The notes beneath the pieces are model-generated. The model was not told the DNA's origin and did no database searches. It saw only the letters and a program-made list of their open reading frames with translations. The position numbers and the translations under genes were made by a program. DNA of 64,000 nt from JANXQG01 sp964615095 (GTDB lineage: Bacteria > Planctomycetota > Planctomycetia > Pirellulales > Thermoguttaceae): positions 1 through 64,000 of the forward strand of contig CAZTPX010000007.1 in assembly GCA_964615095.1 (NCBI GenBank), written 5' to 3'. Below are positions 35,170 through 44,042 of the stretch, piece after piece. Positions within the stretch are counted from its first letter, which is position 1; each line of letters opens with the position of its first letter.

Positions 35170-35196
35170 TGACCGACGCTGTCGCGGCTGGGCACA

Positions 35197-35571
35197 ATGA
35201 ACGTAAACGAGCAGATCATCATGAACCATGAGACGCCGGCGCCAAACGACACTCAGGTAACCGATACCGACAAGCGGACGAGCAATCGTAGTCGGTATTC
35301 GGCGATCCAACGCGTTGCATTTCACGAGGAAGCACAAATCCCATCCACTGTGAAGTTCGCGCCGATGCGTTGCAGAGATATCTCGCCCCGCGGTATCGCA
35401 TTCTTCGTGTCCAGTTCTCCGGTCACTCAGTTTTGCACCGTGGCTCTCACTCGGGGCGAGACGGTGATTTACATTCGATGCCGCGTGGTTCGTACATGTC
35501 CCCCGGACAACAATAATGGCGAATGGCTGGTCGGTGGCGAATTTCTTGAACGGAACGATCGTCTCGCCTGA
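35197..35571 (+). CDS. PilZ-like domain protein
   Basis: The 124-residue protein shows the pattern of a PilZ domain: an Arg-rich lead (R-T-S-N-R-S-R-Y), D-I-S-P-R-G-I-A-F near residue 64 (the D-x-S-x-x-G motif), and a beta-barrel ending V-G-G-E-F. PilZ proteins bind cyclic di-GMP; the R-x-x-x-R part is present only loosely, so nucleotide binding is uncertain. ATG 35221 is an alternative start. It lies between the CBS gene and, on the other strand, motB, which suits a motility or adhesion role. Confidence 0.65.
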   Translation: MNVNEQIIMNHETPAPNDTQVTDTDKRTSNRSRYSAIQRVAFHEEAQIPSTVKFAPMRCRDISPRGIAFFVSSSPVTQFCTVALTRGETVIYIRCRVVRTCPPDNNNGEWLVGGEFLERNDRLA

Positions 35572-35622
35572 CAGTTTTCCATGCGATTTGGATCCAATTG
35601 CAGCAGGACCGAAATGCACTCA

Positions 35623-36423
35623 CTAGGGAGTGCGATTAAGTGCGGCTCGCTCCTCCTGGTTGCCGAAATAGTCCTCTGCCAACTCGGGCAGGACCAGGAT
35701 ATCGACGCAGGAGTTCTCGGTACGGCTTTCTGCCCCCTCGCGAATTGAATGCGGTTCATTGGCGCCGGCCTGGCTAAGGCGAATGCGATCGACCTCGACG
35801 CCCGCTTTCACCAAGTAGTTCATCGTCGCCAAGCAACGGGCGTAGGAGAGTTGCCAGACATCTTGTTTGCCCTCAGATGGGGCCTCGCGCTGCCGGGCAT
35901 GGCCGCGGAGTTCGATTTTTTGCCGCTTTCCCATCAAGAGCGGGAGAATCTGCTTCAACTGTTTCTCGGCCTTGGCGTCGAGTTCCGTGGAATCTTCGCC
36001 AAACGATAAGACGGTGCCCATCCCTTGCTCCTTGCCGTTGTTCAAGACGAACAAGGTCGGCTTGCCTACACCGCTGGAACGGTTCCCTTCGCCGGACCAG
36101 GCCTTCGGCCCGGTTTCCTCGATTTTGCGGCCGATGGGCCTGGGGGCGTTCTTCGTATGCTTGATGCCGGGCGGATCGCCAGGTGTGCGCGAAGGCATGA
36201 GCGTCTTGGAACCGGGCGCCAAAGGACCGGTGGTCGGCGAACCGGCGGCCTCAGGTCCTTTGGTCTTGGACATGGAATTGAAGGGGTCGTTGAAGTAGTG
36301 GGCCACGGCCATCTTCAATTGCTTGTTCTGGGCCGTAATCCACATGACCATGAAAAAGGCCATCATCGCGGTCACGAAGTCCGCATAGGCTACTTTCCAA
36401 GCTCCTCCGCCGTGGCCTGCCAT
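35623..36423 (-). CDS. motB: Flagellar motor stator protein MotB
   Basis: The 266-residue protein has the MotB N-terminus with its single membrane helix and channel aspartate (W-K-V-A-Y-A-D-F-V-T-A-M-M-A-F-F-M-V-M-W, Asp about residue 15). A Pro/Gly-rich linker (~50-120) leads to an OmpA-like peptidoglycan-binding domain (L-S-F-G-E-D-S-T-E-L, I-E-L-R-G-H-A, L-S-Y-A-R-C). It anchors the stator to the wall and conducts ions with MotA. It lies 78 bp after motA on the same strand. Confidence 0.93.
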   Translation of the reverse strand: MAGHGGGAWKVAYADFVTAMMAFFMVMWITAQNKQLKMAVAHYFNDPFNSMSKTKGPEAAGSPTTGPLAPGSKTLMPSRTPGDPPGIKHTKNAPRPIGRKIEETGPKAWSGEGNRSSGVGKPTLFVLNNGKEQGMGTVLSFGEDSTELDAKAEKQLKQILPLLMGKRQKIELRGHARQREAPSEGKQDVWQLSYARCLATMNYLVKAGVEVDRIRLSQAGANEPHSIREGAESRTENSCVDILVLPELAEDYFGNQEERAALNRTP

Positions 36424-36501
36424 TGTCGTTTACCCTATCTCCGTCCGGTTCGAAACCGCCGCTTGTTTGAAGTCATTCCCGCACTGTCGAACATCTTTGT
36501 T

Positions 36502-37362
36502 TCAGGAAGCCTCGACCTCGGCGAAGAGCTTATCCAATGCCTCGCGATCGATGCGGTATTCGGTGGACACGCCGCGCCGCGCATGATCCAAGGCGACCTT
36601 GGGAGGCAGGTCGTTGACGAATCCATGCATGACTTTTGCGATGGTGTTGAAGAAGTTCATCTCCGCGATGCCAAGGAAGTCCATGCGGCCGGCCAAGGGG
36701 TTCATGAACCCATAGGAAGCCAAAATCCCCAAGAACGTGCCGACGAGGGCCGCACCCACCTTTTCGCCGATTTCGTCCACCGGCCCGTCGATCGCCCCCA
36801 TGGTGATCACGATCCCCAGCACGGCTGCCACGATGCCGAAACCAGGCAGGGCGTCGGCCGTCTTGGTAAGGGCCGCCACGCTAGCGTGGTGCTCTTCTTC
36901 GATGACCCTCAATTCAGTCTGCAGTAGCGAGGGCAGTTGCTCGGGTTTCACTGTGCCCTCGATGATCGGTGAGAGGGCGCCGCAGATGAATTCCGTAACG
37001 TGATGGTTCGACGCGATGCGCGGGTACTTCTTGAAGATGTCGCTTTCCTTGGCATTGGAAACGTGCTGCTCCAGAGCAATCAGGCCTTCGCGACGGGCGA
37101 GGCGAAACAAGTCGTAGAGCAACTTGAACAGTTCCTCGTAGGCCCCTTTGTTGAACGGGGTCCCCTTGAAACACTGCAACATGCCCTTGATAAGGTCGAT
37201 GAGGACTTTCTTGGGCGCCATGACCATCAAGGCTCCCAAAGCGGCCCCGCCGATCACGAGGATTTCCGAGGGGTGAATGAGCGCCGGTATTTTGCCGCCG
37301 GACCAGACGAAGCCGGCCAGCACGCACCCAATGACCATGACGCATCCGGCAATAACAAGCAT
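36502..37362 (-). CDS. motA: Flagellar motor stator protein MotA
   Basis: The 286-residue protein has four membrane segments in the MotA layout (1-23, ~30-50, ~170-190, ~200-225). A cytoplasmic loop contains R-R-E-G-L-I-A-L-E and A-L-P-G-F-G-I-V-A-A-V-L-G is conserved. It forms the ion channel of the motor together with MotB downstream. No other flagellar gene is in the window, so the pair is isolated. A 290-bp divergent spacer separates it from the abiE operon. Confidence 0.93.
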   Translation of the reverse strand: MLVIAGCVMVIGCVLAGFVWSGGKIPALIHPSEILVIGGAALGALMVMAPKKVLIDLIKGMLQCFKGTPFNKGAYEELFKLLYDLFRLARREGLIALEQHVSNAKESDIFKKYPRIASNHHVTEFICGALSPIIEGTVKPEQLPSLLQTELRVIEEEHHASVAALTKTADALPGFGIVAAVLGIVITMGAIDGPVDEIGEKVGAALVGTFLGILASYGFMNPLAGRMDFLGIAEMNFFNTIAKVMHGFVNDLPPKVALDHARRGVSTEYRIDREALDKLFAEVEAS

Positions 37363-37610
37363 GAGCGTTCTTCAGGTTGTAGCGATTATGAGTTCTGCGG
37401 GACCATTTTGGTTTCAAGAATATCTAGCATAAAAACGACTGCGGTGGCCGTACATTTGCAAACCAACGGGGGGAATATTCGGCACTCCGGAGAGAATAAA
37501 CGGGCGATGCCTGTTCCAACGGTTGCATGGCCGAGATGCGTGGCCGGCCGAATGTTTTGGTTCCGCCCTTGATTCCGCTTGTCTTCGGGACGAAAATATA
37601 GTACAAAACA

Positions 37611-37634
37611 TCGGCACTTATTCATAAGTGCCGA
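37611..37634. promoter_or_regulatory. Palindromic operator upstream of abiE
   Basis: tcggcactta-ttca-taagtgccga: 10-bp perfect arms with a 4-base loop, 22 bp before the abiEi start. AbiEi antitoxins are known to bind inverted repeats in their own promoter and repress it, so this is the likely autoregulation site. Confidence 0.6.
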
Positions 37635-37655
37635 GGAAATGGACCTAAGCCCGCC

Positions 37656-38258
37656 ATGCTGAGTCCCGCAACGCAGCACATCCTGACACTTGCTCGCCAA
37701 TCGGCCGTGCTTCGGCCGCGGGACCTCGACGAACATGGTCTCTCGCGAAAGCACCTAGTCCGGCTTTGCCAGGCGGGTTTGCTTCGCCGCATTGGCCGCG
37801 GGCTTTACGTCCTTTCTCAAGCCGAACCGACCGAAAACCGCACGCTGGCCGAGGTTGCCAAACGCGTTCCCGGCGGCATCGTATGCCTGCTTTCGGCCCT
37901 GCAGTTTCACCGCCTGACGACGCAGGCGCCCTACGAGGTTTGGCTTGCCATCGATCGCAAGGCATGGCGGCCGACGCCCACCGAGATTCCCGTGCGCATC
38001 TTCCGTTTCTCGGGCGATGCACTGAGCCAAGGGATCGAGGAGCATCTTATTGAGGGCGTGCCGGTGAGAGTTTATGCTCCGGCCAAGACCGTGGCGGATT
38101 GCTTCAAGTACCGCAACAAGATCGGGATCGACGTTGCCCTGGAGGCCCTGCGCGATTGTTGGAAGGAGCGGCGGGCTACGATGGACGAGTTCTGGCAGGC
38201 CGCCAAAATCTGCCGCGTTGCGAATGTCATGCGCCCGTACTTGGAGTCGCTGGCGTGA
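37656..38258 (+). CDS. abiEi: Type IV toxin-antitoxin antitoxin, AbiEi family
   Basis: The 200-residue protein has an N-terminal winged helix (V-L-R-P-R-D-L-D-E-H-G-L-S-R-K-H-L-V-R-L, then L-L-R-R-I-G-R-G-L-Y-V) and the AbiEi C-terminal domain (I-V-C-L-L-S-A-L-Q-F-H, V-Y-A-P-A-K-T-V-A-D-C-F-K-Y). AbiEi represses its operon and antagonises the AbiEii nucleotidyltransferase toxin. The stop overlaps the downstream start (GTGA), the expected coupling. Confidence 0.9.
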   Translation: MLSPATQHILTLARQSAVLRPRDLDEHGLSRKHLVRLCQAGLLRRIGRGLYVLSQAEPTENRTLAEVAKRVPGGIVCLLSALQFHRLTTQAPYEVWLAIDRKAWRPTPTEIPVRIFRFSGDALSQGIEEHLIEGVPVRVYAPAKTVADCFKYRNKIGIDVALEALRDCWKERRATMDEFWQAAKICRVANVMRPYLESLA

Positions 38259-39187
38259 GTAAAGAACACCCGATCAACATGGCGGCATCGGTGCGGCAGC
38301 GACTGACGAACTTGGCCCATCAAAAGCACGAAGACTTCCAACTCGTGCTCACCCGTTATGCCTTGGAGCGGTTGCTTTATCGCTTGAGCCGATCCGAGCA
38401 TCGCGACGAATTCGTACTCAAAGGGGCGTTGCTCTTTCAGCTTTGGGCCGACCAACCGCACCGGCCGACCCGCGATCTTGATCTGCTGGGGCGCGGCGAC
38501 GATTCCATTACGCGCTTCGTGAAAATCTTCCAGAAAATCTGCAACTTGCCGGTCGAGGACGATGGTCTCGTGTTCCTCGCCCCATCCGTCCAGGGCGAAC
38601 GAATCAAGGAGGACCAGGAGTACGAAGGGCTACGGTTGCGCATGTCTTGCCGCCTGGAAAACGCGCGGATTCCGGTCCAAATTGACATTGGCTTCGGCGA
38701 CGTTGTGGTACCCGCTGCGACCGACGTGACGTATCCTGTGTTGTTGGATTTTCCCGCCCCCGTGTTACCGGCCTACTCGCGGGAATCGGTCGTGGCCGAA
38801 AAGTTTCATGCCATGGTCATGCTGGGTATTGCCAACAGCCGCATGAAGGATTTTTATGACCTGTGGGTCCTCGCCCGGCAGTTCGAGTTCCAAGGGCCGC
38901 TACTTGCGGAAGCGATCCGTGCCACGTTCCAACGGCGACGAACGGCCATCCCCAGTGGGCTTCCGTTGGCCTTGTCTCCCGAGTTCTGCCAGGATCCACG
39001 CAAGCGCGTGCAATGGCGGGCCTTTCTTGGCAAAGGCAAGCTCGATGCCGGAAACGCAGATCTGAGTGAGATCGTTGAGGCCCTCCGCGTGTTCCTGTTG
39101 CCCGTGATTACAGCGATTGCCGGAAAAGAGCCGTTGTCAATGGTCTGGCCGCGAGGCGGACCATGGCGTGAAATTGCCGAAAAGTAA
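38255..39187 (+). CDS. abiEii: Type IV toxin, AbiEii nucleotidyltransferase
   Basis: The 310-residue protein has the nucleotidyltransferase core: E-F-V-L-K-G-A-L-L-F, then R-P-T-R-D-L-D-L-L-G (the paired Asp of the active site) and A-E-K-F-H-A-M-V near residue 180, with M-K-D-F-Y-D-L-W downstream. AbiEii toxins transfer nucleotides to tRNA and stop growth. GTG 38255 is chosen because it overlaps the antitoxin stop; ATG 38279 is possible. The two genes form a complete AbiE module between motAB and GH5. Confidence 0.9.
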   Translation: MSKEHPINMAASVRQRLTNLAHQKHEDFQLVLTRYALERLLYRLSRSEHRDEFVLKGALLFQLWADQPHRPTRDLDLLGRGDDSITRFVKIFQKICNLPVEDDGLVFLAPSVQGERIKEDQEYEGLRLRMSCRLENARIPVQIDIGFGDVVVPAATDVTYPVLLDFPAPVLPAYSRESVVAEKFHAMVMLGIANSRMKDFYDLWVLARQFEFQGPLLAEAIRATFQRRRTAIPSGLPLALSPEFCQDPRKRVQWRAFLGKGKLDAGNADLSEIVEALRVFLLPVITAIAGKEPLSMVWPRGGPWREIAEK

Positions 39188-39229
39188 TCCGAGAAGGAGA
39201 GGGCTGCCAATCGCCGCGAAATCGGCTAT

Positions 39230-39351
39230 ATTACCCCGGCATGGAAGATCCTCACGTAGGTCAGGCCGACCATCTGTACATGGTGCCCGAGCTTGACATG
39301 CCTGTTCCGTCAGGCTGGAAAGCCTGACCTACTTTCGTGCCGGGGTAATAC
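39230..39351. repeat. Nested palindromic repeat after abiE
   Basis: tattaccccggca (39230-39242) pairs perfectly with tgccggggtaata (39339-39351), and inside, gtaggtcaggc (39257-39267) pairs with gcctgacctac (39323-39333). No coding content. It resembles intergenic palindromic repeats and may act as a transcript end for abiE. Confidence 0.7.
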
Positions 39352-39412
39352 TGTGCGAAAATTGTACGTTCTTGATGCCTGGAGAGTGAGTAATCACAAG
39401 AGGCCCCATGTC

Positions 39413-40999
39413 ATGTTCAAGTCAACGCTTTTCTTGCTTGCCTTCCTTCTCGCCACAACGCCACTCCCGGCCCAATCGCAGCCGCCTTTTGCCCGGGGCC
39501 ACGTCTTCTTCGCCAGCGATTTTGAAAAGAGTGACGCGATTAAAGAGTGGTCCGGTCCCGGCGCTCTGGACTGCGGCTTCCAAGGTGGGCACGTGCTGGT
39601 CCTGAAATCGCCGACGGGGCAGGGGGGAGGCGGCGCGATTGCCGTCCGACGACTGCCCGTGGAAAAGATGCGCGGCTATGTCGTGCAGGTTTCAGCCCGG
39701 ATCAAAGCCGAAAACGTCAGCCCAAAGCCGCTGCCCTATAACGGCGTGAAGTTCATGGCCGCCATCGTGGCCGACCACGAGAAGACATGGCCTGCGGCGG
39801 AACTCGGCGTGGGCACCTTCGATTGGCAAAAGGCCGTCTTTCGCGCTGTGGTCCCGGAAGACGCCCAGCAGATCGACTTGGTGGTCGGTCTGGAAGCGGT
39901 TTCCGGCGCCGCCTGGTTCGACGATATTCGCGTTATCGCCTGGAAGCCGCCGCCGGGCGATGGCCCTCGCGTCTCCACTGGTCCGGTCTACAAGGGCCAC
40001 GATCTGCCGCGGCTGCGCGGGGCCATGGTCGGTCCCGAAATCGACGAGGAGGGCCTCCGCGTATTTGGCCGGGAGTGGAACGCCAACCTCATTCGTTGGC
40101 AACTTGTCCGGCTGGGGAAGTTCAACAATCCCTTGGACCTCGCGGCCTATGATCGCTGGTTGCAATCGGCACTGAAGAAACTGGACAGCGTATTGCCAAT
40201 GTGCGAGAAATATGGCTTGCGGGTAGTTGTCGATCTGCACTCGCCGCCGGGTGGAGGCATTACGGGCGGCGGCTATGCCGGTTCGGATCGCGGCCTGTTC
40301 ACCGACACGGCGAGCCAGCGGAAGTTCGTCGAGGTCTGGCGACACATTGCCCGGCGGTACAGAGATTCGCGGGCGATCTGGGGCTACGATCTGGCCAACG
40401 AGCCGGTCGAATCGACCGCGGGTGAGGAATTGGCCGATTGGCAGGGTTTGGCCCAACGTGCCGCGGAGGCGATCCGCGCAATCGATGCCCAGCGGACGAT
40501 CATCGTCGAACCGCCGGACTGGGGCGATCCTTCGGGGCTGCGCGAGCTTTGTCCGCTTTCGGTCCCCAATGTGGTCTACAGCGTCCATATGTATCTGCCG
40601 CACGCCTTCACGCACCAAGGCGTCGGCGGTCGCGGCAAAAGCTATCGCTACCCGGGCGAGATCGACGGCAAGCAATGGGATAAGACCGCCCTGGAAGCGG
40701 CGCTCAAGCCGGCCGTCGATTTTCAGCGGCGCTACGGCGTCCATATATACATCGGCGAGTTCAGCGCGATTCGCTGGGCACCCGACGGCAGCGCCTGTCG
40801 CTACTTGAAGGACCTGATCGATATCTTCGAGGCCCACGACTGGGACTGGAGCTATCATGCCTTCCGCGAGTGGGACGGCTGGAGCGTGGAGCACGGCGGC
40901 ATCCCCGACGATCATCGCCGCGCGGTTGTGCCGACGGACCGCGAGAATCTGCTAAGGTCGTGGTTTGCCAAGGATCGTAAGCCGGGCGGTGTGCGATAA
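39413..40999 (+). CDS. Secreted GH5-type glycoside hydrolase with N-terminal beta-sandwich
   Basis: The 528-residue protein begins at ATG 39413 with a signal peptide (LFLLAFLLATTPLPAQS). Residues ~25-180 look like a carbohydrate-binding beta-sandwich ending W-F-D-D-I-R-V. The TIM barrel shows V-V-V-D-L-H-S-P-P-G, then G-Y-D-L-A-N-E-P with acid/base Glu330, H-M-Y-L-P-H, and Y-I-G-E-F-S with nucleophile Glu449. This is the cellulase-type GH5 signature. It would hydrolyse a beta-glycan outside the cell; the substrate is not determinable. A long hairpin follows the stop. Confidence 0.88.
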   Translation: MFKSTLFLLAFLLATTPLPAQSQPPFARGHVFFASDFEKSDAIKEWSGPGALDCGFQGGHVLVLKSPTGQGGGGAIAVRRLPVEKMRGYVVQVSARIKAENVSPKPLPYNGVKFMAAIVADHEKTWPAAELGVGTFDWQKAVFRAVVPEDAQQIDLVVGLEAVSGAAWFDDIRVIAWKPPPGDGPRVSTGPVYKGHDLPRLRGAMVGPEIDEEGLRVFGREWNANLIRWQLVRLGKFNNPLDLAAYDRWLQSALKKLDSVLPMCEKYGLRVVVDLHSPPGGGITGGGYAGSDRGLFTDTASQRKFVEVWRHIARRYRDSRAIWGYDLANEPVESTAGEELADWQGLAQRAAEAIRAIDAQRTIIVEPPDWGDPSGLRELCPLSVPNVVYSVHMYLPHAFTHQGVGGRGKSYRYPGEIDGKQWDKTALEAALKPAVDFQRRYGVHIYIGEFSAIRWAPDGSACRYLKDLIDIFEAHDWDWSYHAFREWDGWSVEHGGIPDDHRRAVVPTDRENLLRSWFAKDRKPGGVR

Positions 41000-41034
41000 G
41001 GACCGGACGATAAATAACTTCCGTGTTTCTGCGA

Positions 41035-41115
41035 GGGTGGCATGCCTTAAGCCTTCTAGGCTAGGCATGTCGGCGGCAAACATGCCTAGCCTAGAAGGCT
41101 CAAGGCATGCCACCC
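41035..41115. terminator. Long hairpin after the GH5 gene
   Basis: Two 35-base arms (41035-41069 and 41081-41115) are complementary with one mismatch, around an 11-base loop. The arms contain gccttctaggctaggcatg and its inverse. Weaker outer pairing (aataactt with aagttatt) extends it. No T-run follows, so it may be a dispersed palindromic element acting as terminator or transcript stabiliser. Confidence 0.75.
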
Positions 41116-41255
41116 GAATCCGAAAGTTATTCGTTGGTCGCATCTAAGAACCCGATTGACAGATCGCGCTGCAGCCCTTATTATCTCATCATCTTTTCTG
41201 TGGTCCCGCTATCAATTCCCTAGCGTGGACGGAAAAATCTTTCCGTGAGTGCCCC

Positions 41256-43073
41256 ATGAGTGACCAGATCAACCGACCTAACCAGGTTCCACAAACCCCG
41301 CCCAAGTCGCTGTACGTCGGACTGCGGCCCCTCCTGCGCTTATGGCCCGGCATTGTGCTGGCGGCCCTCCTCTGGCTGATGCGCGGCTGGGCCACGATCG
41401 GCGAATTTGCACAATACAAGTTTTTCATCGGGCTGCTGATCGCGCCGCTGGTCGTGCTGGCGGGCCTTCTGCTCTGGTGGCTCTTTGCCAGCCGCTTGCG
41501 CTGGTCGGATCGCCTGCTGGTCGTAGGGACGTTCGCGGCGGTGACGGCGAGCACGATGTTCCTTGCCGACCCGAGTTTTCGCGGCCCGGCGCTGTTGTTC
41601 TATGTTCTGCCTCTTGTGGTTACGGCATGGCCGGCATGGCTGCTGCTTTCGTTCTGGTTGTCTTGGCCGGTCCGGCGGGCAGGCATATTGCTGATTTTCA
41701 TCGCGGTGGGCGTGCTCTGCTTGTGCGTCCGCGTGGACGGCATGGACGGGAATTTTGTCGCCAAGTTTAGTTGGCGGTGGACGCCTACGTCGGAAGAGCA
41801 GCTTCTCGTTGAGTTGAAGTCGAAGGTGCGGCCCCTTGCGCCGCAAGCCAGTGTCAAGATCAGCGAACAGCCCGGCGACTGGCCCGGTTTCCGTGGTCCG
41901 CGGCGCGACAGCCGATTGTCGGGCGTGCGGATCAAGACCGACTGGCAGCAATCGCCGCCGCCGCTGTTATGGCGGCATCGTATCGGCCCGGGTTGGTCGT
42001 CGCTCGCCGTGGTGGGCGATCGGCTCTTCACACAGGAGCAGCGGGGCGCGGACGAGTATGTCGTCTGCTACGACGCGACCAGCGGGGCGGAAGTATGGAC
42101 GTTTCACGATACGACGCGGTTCTACGAGGTGGTCGCCGGTCCCGGTCCGCGGGCGACTCCCACGTTTCACCTGGGACGGCTGTATACGTTCGGCGCCAAC
42201 GGTCACCTGAACTGTCTCGAAGCGGCCAGCGGCGAACCGGTTTGGTCGCACGATGTCGCCGCCGAATTCAAGGCGAGTGACGCGGAGAAGGACATCCCGC
42301 AATGGGGCTTCGCCAGTTCGCCGCTGGTCGCGCATGGCGTGGTCGTAGTGTTCGCCGGCGCTCGCGACGGAAAGACGGTGGTGGCCTACAAGGTAGAGAG
42401 CGGCGAGTTGGCATGGACGGCCAGCGTGGGGCCGACGCCGGAAAAGGTGGCCCTGAGTTACTGCTCGCCGCAGTTGGCGGCGGTCAACGGCGTCGAGCAG
42501 GTCCTGCTGGCCACCGACGCCGGCCTGTCAGCCTTCGAGCCGGCCTCAGGGAAGGAACTCTGGCACTACGCATGGCTGGTCTCGAAGACGGCCCGTATCA
42601 TCCAGCCCGCATTGGTTGGTGAGGACGATCTGCTCTTGGGCACCGGCTTGGGCAATGGCACGCGGCGAATCCACGTCAACCACAGCGGCGATGAGTGGTC
42701 CACCGAGCAACGGTGGGCGACTCACAAGATCAAGCCGTACTTCAATGATTTTGTGGTCTTCAACGGCTACTTCTACGGGTTCGACCTGAACAAATTGGTG
42801 TGTTTCAACGTCGAGGACGGTTCGGAAATCTGGCGAACCAGCGGCTACGGCAACGGCCAAGTGCTGTTGTTGACGGATCAGGGGCTGCTGCTCGTGTTGT
42901 CCGAAGAGGGCGACGTGGCGCTGGTTCCCGCCCGGCCGGAAAAGCATGCGGAACTGTGCCGCTTCAAGGCCCTCGAAGGCAAGACCTGGAACCATCCCGT
43001 AATTGCCCACGGAAGGCTGTTCGTCCGCAACGGGGAGGAGATTGCGTGCTTCGCGCTGGCCCCGCTGGATTAA
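41256..43073 (+). CDS. Membrane-anchored PQQ-like beta-propeller protein
   Basis: The 605-residue protein has about four to five membrane segments in its first ~165 residues (for example LWPGIVLAALLWLM and LLIAPLVVLAGLLLWWLF). It then has W-P-G-F-R-G-P-R-R-D and a PQQ/BamB-like beta-propeller with repeated blades (V-V-C-Y-D-A-T-S-G-A-E-V-W, L-N-C-L-E-A-A-S-G-E-P-V-W-S, L-V-C-F-N-V-E-D-G-S-E-I-W). Such propellers are very common in planctomycete envelopes; many serve as scaffolds, and quinone binding is not shown here. A bidirectional-type hairpin lies downstream. Confidence 0.85.
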   Translation: MSDQINRPNQVPQTPPKSLYVGLRPLLRLWPGIVLAALLWLMRGWATIGEFAQYKFFIGLLIAPLVVLAGLLLWWLFASRLRWSDRLLVVGTFAAVTASTMFLADPSFRGPALLFYVLPLVVTAWPAWLLLSFWLSWPVRRAGILLIFIAVGVLCLCVRVDGMDGNFVAKFSWRWTPTSEEQLLVELKSKVRPLAPQASVKISEQPGDWPGFRGPRRDSRLSGVRIKTDWQQSPPPLLWRHRIGPGWSSLAVVGDRLFTQEQRGADEYVVCYDATSGAEVWTFHDTTRFYEVVAGPGPRATPTFHLGRLYTFGANGHLNCLEAASGEPVWSHDVAAEFKASDAEKDIPQWGFASSPLVAHGVVVVFAGARDGKTVVAYKVESGELAWTASVGPTPEKVALSYCSPQLAAVNGVEQVLLATDAGLSAFEPASGKELWHYAWLVSKTARIIQPALVGEDDLLLGTGLGNGTRRIHVNHSGDEWSTEQRWATHKIKPYFNDFVVFNGYFYGFDLNKLVCFNVEDGSEIWRTSGYGNGQVLLLTDQGLLLVLSEEGDVALVPARPEKHAELCRFKALEGKTWNHPVIAHGRLFVRNGEEIACFALAPLD

Positions 43074-43094
43074 GGGCGCGTTCACGAACGTAGT

Positions 43095-43143
43095 AGGCAC
43101 ACGCCGTGTGCCGTCCACAACTCACGGACCACGGCGTGTGCCT
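43095..43143. terminator. Hairpin between convergent genes
   Basis: aggcacacgccgtg (43095-43108) pairs perfectly with cacggcgtgtgcct (43130-43143). It lies between the propeller gene (plus) and the gene ending at 43180 (minus), so it could stop both transcripts. A related motif (ggcacacggcgcgtgcc) appears near 60896. Confidence 0.65.
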
Positions 43144-43179
43144 GCTTCATTGGAATTGGCTGGGTTATTTTTGAGCGCC

Positions 43180-43470
43180 CTACGTCAGCAGCGTGCCGAG
43201 GCCCTCGCGGACTTTCTGTTCGATCGTACCTTTGATCATCATGGCGGCTAGTGGCAGGTCGACATCGAGGTTCGCCGCCTTGTCTTCCACGGCCAAAGTG
43301 CCGCCAATCTTGAAGCCCATCGTCTTGAAATGGAAGTTCAGGGTGTGGTCTTGCCATTGCTCGCCGAGGTCGGTGACGTGGCCGCGGACCTTGGGAATCT
43401 GTTCTTTGATGCGGCGGACCGCTTCTTCGCGGTCCAGCGTATGGGGAATCTGCAGCGAGAGGCGAGGCAT
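43180..43470 (-). CDS. Small polyhydroxyalkanoic-acid-system-like protein
   Basis: The 96-residue product matches the layout of the small PHA granule-region protein family: L-D-R-E-E-A-V-R-R-I-K near the start, a central beta stretch (L-N-F-H-F-K-T-M-G-F-K-I-G-G-T-L) and a helical end. Its role is unproven. ATG 43470 follows AAAGGAC on the minus strand. It lies head-to-tail behind the mutarotase gene (62 bp), so possibly cotranscribed. The identification rests on pattern memory only. Confidence 0.65.
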   Translation of the reverse strand: MPRLSLQIPHTLDREEAVRRIKEQIPKVRGHVTDLGEQWQDHTLNFHFKTMGFKIGGTLAVEDKAANLDVDLPLAAMMIKGTIEQKVREGLGTLLT

Positions 43471-43532
43471 GAAATGAAGTCCTTTCAGGAGGCGCCCAGG
43501 GCGGATTGAAATCGGAATGGCGAGCTCATATT

Positions 43533-44042
43533 CTACTCCATATGAAACACCTCGGGAATGCCTTTCCACCAATCGCCTTCTTTGGTGTCGGGCAGGCGGA
43601 TTTGACAGGGGTCGGTGTGCGTCCACCACTCCCGCGTTTTGGCGTCGGCCTTCATTACAGCCGTGTCCTTGGCGATGTCCGTGCCCGTGTATTCGAAGTA
43701 ACTGAACAGGTAAAGCTTGCCGTCGACTTCGCCCAGGTAGATGGAGTAATTGCGGATGTGGCAGCGTTTGAGGATGGCGAGCACTTCCGGCCAGCAGTGG
43801 GCGTGCAGGCGGAGGTATTCTTCCTTTTTTTCCGGCCGCAGACCGATCATCGAGCCGAAGCGCTGCACCCTGGGCGCTGGGGTTGCGGCGTCCCGGAGGG
43901 GTAGCTTGCCATCGCCGCGGCTGGTTTTCACTTCGTCGGCATAGGCGGCTGGCCGTGTCATGGCGATTGCCAGGAGGAACCCGGCAATTCCGCCGCAAAG
44001 GAAAAGCATGGTGACCAGCAGCCCAAGGTGACGGATTTTCAT
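43533..44042 (-). CDS. Exported L-rhamnose/L-fucose-type mutarotase
   Basis: The 169-residue protein has an N-terminal membrane or signal segment (GLLVTMLFLCGGIAGFLLAIA) and a C-terminal RhaM-type domain: R-F-G-S-M-I-G-L-R-P-E-K, Y-L-R-L-H-A-H-C-W-P-E-V, Y-S-I-Y-L, W-W. RhaM interconverts alpha and beta anomers of L-rhamnose; related proteins accept other deoxy sugars. An anchored or exported form is unusual. It is divergent from the fucose-type symporter at 44279, sharing a 236-bp promoter region, so fucose or rhamnose conversion before uptake is plausible. Confidence 0.8.
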   Translation of the reverse strand: MKIRHLGLLVTMLFLCGGIAGFLLAIAMTRPAAYADEVKTSRGDGKLPLRDAATPAPRVQRFGSMIGLRPEKKEEYLRLHAHCWPEVLAILKRCHIRNYSIYLGEVDGKLYLFSYFEYTGTDIAKDTAVMKADAKTREWWTHTDPCQIRLPDTKEGDWWKGIPEVFHME

